This document shows positions 18,333-19,922 of a stretch of 19,922 bases of DNA, one piece after another (the first letter of the stretch is position 1; every line of letters starts with the position of its first letter). The notes under the pieces are model-generated. The model saw only the letters and a program-made list of their open reading frames with translations. It made no database searches and was not told the DNA's origin. The DNA comes from Acanthamoeba sp. SK_2022b (taxonomy: Eukaryota; Discosea; Longamoebia; Acanthamoebidae): contig JANDJZ010000717.1 in assembly GCA_027943245.1 (NCBI GenBank), forward strand, positions 1 through 19,922. The letters run 5' to 3'. The translations under genes were made by a program, and so were the position numbers.

Positions 18333-19657
18333 TGTACACGAGAAACTGTTTGGTGCCAAAGTACTGCGAGGCCAGCGAGTGGCCGTCCCGGGTGGGTTGG
18401 GTGAAGGCGCACTCGCTCTTGCGCACCGTGTAGCCGTACACAAAATGTGACCGGGCGGCGTCGAGGAGCCTGGTCGCCACTCCCCCCCTTCGTTGCTTCT
18501 CGTGCACCTGGGAGAGGGGAAGGAATTACTTGTGAGCCCGCCAGAGTGGCTGTACCACTCCAAGTCTTCGACGGTGAGTGTGTCCAAGCCGACAGGTACC
18601 CAGATGCGCGAGATGCCCATGACCGCCGGTTCCGGTTGCGTGCTGCACGCCTCCCCGTGCTCGCCGACCACACGGAAAGCCTGCTCCACCCGCTCCACCA
18701 CAAGACACCCGACCGCCTGCTTCTTCTTCGTCACGAATATGAAGATCTGCTCCACACACACGCGCACACGCGCGCACGCGCAGCGCCTAAGCAGTTAAGA
18801 CTGCTATCACCGCTGCGCGATCGCGGGAGAAGCTGTCGACGGAGTGGGGAGACCACCTTCTCCTCCTTTGGTTCCGTCGCGCTCTCGCCCACATTCCAGC
18901 CCAGATCATCGTTGACGATGGCCAGCAGCTGCTCCACGCGCTTTCTGTGGCCGTGCTCCTCGCCAGCCGCGAGCATCACCACGCAGCTCCCCTCCGCCGC
19001 GTCCTCCGCCACCACCCGCAGCTTTCGCAGGGACTGTTGCCTCCAACCAACAACAAAGCGGGACGCGCGTGAGACTCTGAGGCAGAGGTGGTTGAGGGGA
19101 GGAGTGGGTGCGAGCCTACCGGCAGCCACACATCTCTGACCCGTACGGGAACAGGCGTGGACGGAGCCTGCTTGTCGCCATGCCCGCCATCTCCGCCATC
19201 TCCGCCATCCCCGCCTTCACCGCAGACAGGATCGTCATCGCGATCAAAGACGAGGCCTCGTCCTCCCGCAGCCTTGCGAGCGGCAACTCGTTGCCTCTTG
19301 GTGCGCTCCTCCTGCTGCTGCTTCTTTCGGCCGTGGCTGCTGGGCGGCGGAGACTCCCCCTGGTCGGCAGGCGCACGGCTTGTGCTAGCGGTGGCAGTGG
19401 CCCCACCCACTGGCCTTGCTCGCTTGAATCCGGGCGAGAGAGGCACGGTAGGGTCATACAGCGCAGCTGCCTTTGTCTGACGCACGCCCCTACCGACGCC
19501 AACCGGCGTGAGCAATAACATAATAGACAGGAAAGTCAGAATAAAATATCACAAAAGAAAAAGAAAAAGAAAAAGAGGTCTAGCCGACGCAGCACCCCGT
19601 GGGAGCCGTTGTGGTCGTAGTATTTCGACGGCCATAGGTGCGTGGCTTGGTTGCCAT
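18328..19657 (-). CDS. ESCO: Cohesin acetyltransferase, Eco1/ESCO family
   Basis: Family role: acetylates the Smc3 subunit of cohesin in S phase to establish sister-chromatid cohesion, in the nucleus. Exons: 19657-19596, 19489-19120, 19033-18857, 18749-18600, 18507-18328, giving 312 residues. The C-terminal GNAT domain matches ESCO throughout: VNDDLGW, IFIFVTKKKQAVGCLV, QAFRVV, PEPAVMGISRIW (residues 242-253), the acetyl-CoA loop QRRGGVA (258-264), ECAFTQPTRDG and FLVYK at the end. The ATG at 19657 was preferred over 19521 because it follows an in-frame stop, joins in phase, and starts with MATKPRTYGRR; 19521 would lie inside intron 1. The usual C2H2 zinc finger is not visible. The stop TAA overlaps an AATAAA hexamer. 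Exon 4 could begin 3 bases later. Confidence 0.92.
19556..19576 (+). repeat. (AAAAAG)n tract in ESCO intron 1
   Basis: Short AAAAAG repeat on the plus strand, TTTTTC on the ESCO sense strand, inside intron 1 (19490-19595). It can serve as a pyrimidine tract. The same repeat recurs at about 19719-19752. Confidence 0.7.
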
Positions 19658-19718
19658 TGCGGTTCTGGTGGGAAGTCTGTCCTCGTCTCGTTAGTCTCTT
19701 CACCAGCTAAAAGTGCCA

Positions 19719-19752
19719 CAAAAAAAAAGAAAAAGAAAAAGAAAAAGAAAAA
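19719..19752 (+). repeat. (AAAAAG)n tract upstream of ESCO
   Basis: A second AAAAAG run, TTTTTC on the minus strand. It lies between a good splice donor at 19768 and a possible acceptor CTTTTAG near 19707, so it may be an intron tract. Confidence 0.7.
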
Positions 19753-19768
19753 CTCGCCTGCTGCTTAC

Positions 19769-19922
19769 ACAGAACTTGGGGATATACTTGACCAGATGGC
19801 AGGTATGTGTGGCACAATGGTTGCAAGCTTGTGTGGTGCACTGGTAAAACCTTTGTGCCATGTCCTCAGCAAGGATGCAGACAATGAAGCAGGTGCAAAC
19901 ACCACCTGCACTTGCATGACAG
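19769..19922 (-). CDS. Possible Cys-rich exon cut by the right edge (unrecognised)
   Basis: The minus strand is open from the window edge to a good donor (TGT followed by gtaagc at 19768). An internal ATG at 19861 would give 31 residues with six Cys-type positions, including QACNHCATHTCH. Eight or more Cys/His residues occur in about 50, which recalls a zinc-binding segment, but I recognise no family. It could be a 5' exon of the ESCO gene (an in-frame join needs an acceptor near GACGAG before 19678), the end of another gene, or chance. The missing ESCO zinc finger does not fit this spacing well. Confidence 0.3.
19889..19909. repeat. Small perfect inverted repeat near right edge
   Basis: GCAGGTG and CACCTGC, 7 bases each, face each other across a 7-base loop. 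It lies inside the Cys-rich open frame, so it may be chance. Confidence 0.4.

Noticed and set aside
18976..19521. ATG at 19521 as the ESCO start
   Set aside because: It falls inside a phase-correct intron whose removal joins MATKPRTYGRR to the same frame, and the residues before GVRQTK look like a splice acceptor region.

Overview
The window is eukaryotic nuclear DNA, and its style points to a free-living amoebozoan close to Acanthamoeba. This is inferred from gene style and homologue resemblance, not from a marker gene. The coding DNA is GC-rich. The genes are packed head to tail and cut by many short spliceosomal introns (about 60-180 nt). The introns carry TG/CA, CAACA and AAAAAC microsatellites. 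I rebuilt eight protein-coding genes by joining exons so that reading phase is kept and family motifs run across the joins. Together they need about 65 introns.

Layout from left to right: (1) a PTEN-type phosphatase on the minus strand, 10 exons seen, 3' end beyond the left edge; (2) on the plus strand, divergent from it, a Rieske cholesterol 7-desaturase (Neverland/DAF-36 family), 10 exons; (3) 146 bp downstream on the same strand, a site-2 protease (MBTPS2/S2P), 11 exons; (4) a plus-strand HSL-like alpha/beta hydrolase with two long charged insertions, 7 exons; (5) convergent with it, on the minus strand, a Twinkle-type mitochondrial primase-helicase, 15 exons; (6) a small intronless HSP20 gene on the minus strand; (7) a plus-strand mitochondrial succinyl-CoA:3-ketoacid CoA-transferase (SCOT), 14 exons; (8) convergent with it, a minus-strand Eco1/ESCO cohesin acetyltransferase, 5 exons. 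A short Cys-rich open frame is cut by the right edge.

Two products are mitochondrial by family and presequence (Twinkle, SCOT). Two are linked by sterol biology: the 7-desaturase changes membrane sterols, and S2P is the protease that frees sterol-sensing transcription factors in animals and fungi. PTEN (phosphoinositides) and the HSL-like hydrolase (ester lipids) also act on lipids, but a real functional cluster is only a hypothesis. The points most worth checking are a Pds5-binding-like RTYGR motif at the extreme N-terminus of the ESCO protein, a PTEN P-loop lacking the conserved Lys125, the two insertions in the hydrolase, two GC-AG introns, and sense-strand TG tracts next to several 3' splice sites. 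I saw no tRNA, rRNA, CRISPR array, transposon or viral element.
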